From: Salticus scenicus
Lineage: Eukaryota > Arthropoda > Arachnida > Araneae > Salticidae
Direction of reading: 5' to 3'
DNA: 64,000 nt
NCBI GenBank assembly: GCA_963930645.1
Contig: OZ005652.1
Coordinates: 356,545,602-356,609,601 of the forward strand
Every line of letters begins with the position of its first letter. Within the stretch, counting starts at the first letter, position 1. The notes beneath the pieces were generated by a model. It saw nothing but the letters and a program-made list of their open reading frames with translations. It did no database searches and was not told where the DNA came from. The position numbers and the translations under genes were made by a program. Positions 62,668-64,000 of the stretch are shown here, piece by piece.

Positions 62668-64000
62668 ATGGCTCGCAACAAAATAGATCGATACCGTAAA
62701 GTTCTTTCTCGAGACACCGTTCGTTTTCCATGTCCTAAATGTGGAATAAGTCTTTTGTTAAAAGAATATGAAAAACATTGTACGACACACAACATGAATG
62801 CTAAAAAATGTTGTGTTTGGTGTTTTGGAGTTGAGAAATTCAAGAAAAAATATGAAGCTGCGGACCATTTGTTAAAATGTTTTAAGAAATTTAAATACTG
62901 TGTAACTGCAAAACAAAAAAGTCCATCATCATCACCACAAGAATTACAATTTTTCGATTTTACACAACGTCGCAACAAAATAGATCGATACCGTAAAGTT
63001 CTTTTTCGAGACACCGTTCGTTTTCCATGTCCCAAATGTGGAATAAGTCTTTTGTCGAAAGAATATGAAAAACATTGTACGAAAGATTGTACAGACAACA
63101 TGAATGCTAAAAAATGTTGTGTTTGGTGTTTTGGAGTTGAGAAATTCAAGAAAAAAAATGATGCTGCTGATCATTTGTTAAAATGTTATAAGAAATATAA
63201 ATATTGTGTAACCGCAAAACAAAAAAGTCCACCATCATTATCAGAAAAATTACAATTTTTCGATTTTACACCTATGTGTGAAAAACAAAACTTTTTCGGT
63301 TACGAAAAAATATCTGAGATTGAAGAATATTACACAAAACCTATTTGTCCATTAGATTTGAGCGACGAAACTTTACTTGTACCTTTCAAAGATGATACTT
63401 TAAATCTGGCTGCTACTTGTGTTCAAAAATATGTTCGCGGGGGTTATATTTGGTACCACGTAATGGTGCGAGCCATAGCTTATAAAAGTTTTGTTCTAGC
63501 TATGGAAAAATATAATGATGACGGAAATATTAAGACTTTACCTTTTTCGTGTTGGTGCAATGGTGGAAATGAATCAGAGGTTTGTTTTAGACAACATAAA
63601 CACATGATTTTAGTTTCACTTTCTTTGGAGGATTTTAAACGCGTTTGGAAAAATGTTGTTGCACCTAAATCCATAAAAAAACCTTATCCTAAATTTAAGT
63701 GCAAGAATTTTAAATATATCGAATACAAAATGCATCTGGTGAATACGATGGGCTATTTAAGCCAACGTGAATCTGAATGTAATTTTAAATTTCGCAAGGA
63801 TTATGAAGAGGAAGTGAAAACAGGAAAAAGGAAAAAAAATCATTTTTATATAGCAGAAACTTTACCTTCGGATTATAGGTTGGTATTGGCAACTTTGTGG
63901 GACGGAGGTGTTATGAAATTGATAGGACAAAATTATAATTGTCGTGATCCTAAAGATTTGCTATGTATTCCATTGGAAATGATGGATTCGAAATGGAAAG
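62668..64000 (+). CDS. Zinc-finger protein with duplicated 99-residue module, partial at window end
   Basis: The frame is open from the ATG at 62668 to the last base, at least 444 residues. A 297-base segment is tandemly repeated (units starting at 62674 and 62971), nearly identical in DNA. Each unit encodes two Cys/His fingers: FPCPKCG...KHC and KKCCVWC...HLLKC. After about residue 215 comes a region aligned with the HUH-like block of the 49388 gene: WYHVMVRAIAYKSF, CNGG, HKHMILVSLS and, further on, MHLVNTMGYLSQ. In HUH endonucleases a strand with His-x-His is followed by Tyr-x-x-Lys/Gln; here the His pair is HKH. A replication- or transposon-derived protein is possible. TATA box about 55 bases upstream. 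Confidence 0.65.
   Translation, partial: MARNKIDRYRKVLSRDTVRFPCPKCGISLLLKEYEKHCTTHNMNAKKCCVWCFGVEKFKKKYEAADHLLKCFKKFKYCVTAKQKSPSSSPQELQFFDFTQRRNKIDRYRKVLFRDTVRFPCPKCGISLLSKEYEKHCTKDCTDNMNAKKCCVWCFGVEKFKKKNDAADHLLKCYKKYKYCVTAKQKSPPSLSEKLQFFDFTPMCEKQNFFGYEKISEIEEYYTKPICPLDLSDETLLVPFKDDTLNLAATCVQKYVRGGYIWYHVMVRAIAYKSFVLAMEKYNDDGNIKTLPFSCWCNGGNESEVCFRQHKHMILVSLSLEDFKRVWKNVVAPKSIKKPYPKFKCKNFKYIEYKMHLVNTMGYLSQRESECNFKFRKDYEEEVKTGKRKKNHFYIAETLPSDYRLVLATLWDGGVMKLIGQNYNCRDPKDLLCIPLEMMDSKWK

Noticed and set aside
62655..63174. Open frames of 164 and 76 codons on the minus strand
   Set aside because: They are antisense shadows of the duplicated zinc-finger segment, whose plus-strand frame has Cys/His fingers and runs to the window end.
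63480..63674. A 64-codon frame on the minus strand
   Set aside because: Antisense to the plus-strand zinc-finger/HUH-like gene; no motif.
1..64000. tRNA or rRNA genes
   Set aside because: I noticed no cloverleaf or rRNA-like segment; local G+C is too low almost everywhere. A tRNA scan would settle it.

Overview
The window reads as part of a large, very AT-rich (about four-fifths A+T by eye), intronless double-stranded DNA virus genome of an arthropod, most likely a member of class Naldaviricetes (the baculovirus, nudivirus, hytrosavirus and filamentovirus assemblage). The main evidence is a LEF-8-type RNA polymerase subunit (16315-19044, HGQKGV motif), a LEF-9-type subunit (6236-7819, DFDGDE motif), a PIF-3-like per os infectivity factor (11968-12462), a candidate PIF-5/ODV-E56-like membrane protein (14304-14945), a primase-helicase (1741-4815) and a BRO-family gene (21092-21745). 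I cannot place it in a family. An endogenous copy in an arthropod chromosome is not excluded, but the core genes are intact and tightly packed.

The window has two compartments. From about 1 to 33 kb, genes lie close together on both strands: transcription, replication, entry and nucleotide metabolism (RNR small subunit, deoxynucleoside kinase, a Nudix hydrolase), with many unrecognised genes between them. Several genes here have an ATAAG or TTAAG sequence just before the ATG, which resembles the late promoter read by the LEF-8/LEF-9 polymerase. A Tc1-like transposase and a broken Sushi-domain gene are also here, and a 519-bp-period repeat fills 10.5-11.9 kb.

From about 33 to 64 kb genes are sparser and most have a TATA box about 30-60 bases upstream of the ATG, as host-polymerase early genes do. 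Low-complexity arrays arranged around A(n)T(n) palindromes (33.4-35.7 and 41.1-44.1 kb) and a 287-bp palindromic tandem array (51.05-53.8 kb) separate small gene clusters. This half is a collection of duplicated accessory genes that look acquired from a host: a protein with two Bcl-2 domains fused to a RING finger, a second and perhaps a third Bcl-2-like protein, a FEM1-like CUL2 adaptor, several F-box proteins, a possible SOCS-box protein and RING proteins. At the left end of the window is an 87-residue protein that is essentially the C-terminal domain of the DNA-end-resection factor CtIP/Sae2.

Taken together, the core half would supply late transcription, DNA replication and oral infectivity. 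The accessory half appears directed at host cell death (Bcl-2, RING) and at ubiquitin ligases (FEM1 for CUL2, F-box for CUL1, possible SOCS box for CUL2/5). Broken copies (37.75, 47.8, 48.8, 57.5 kb) and segmental duplications (55.7 and 59.3 kb) show that this half is turning over rapidly. Functional statements rest on motifs read by eye; no database search was possible.
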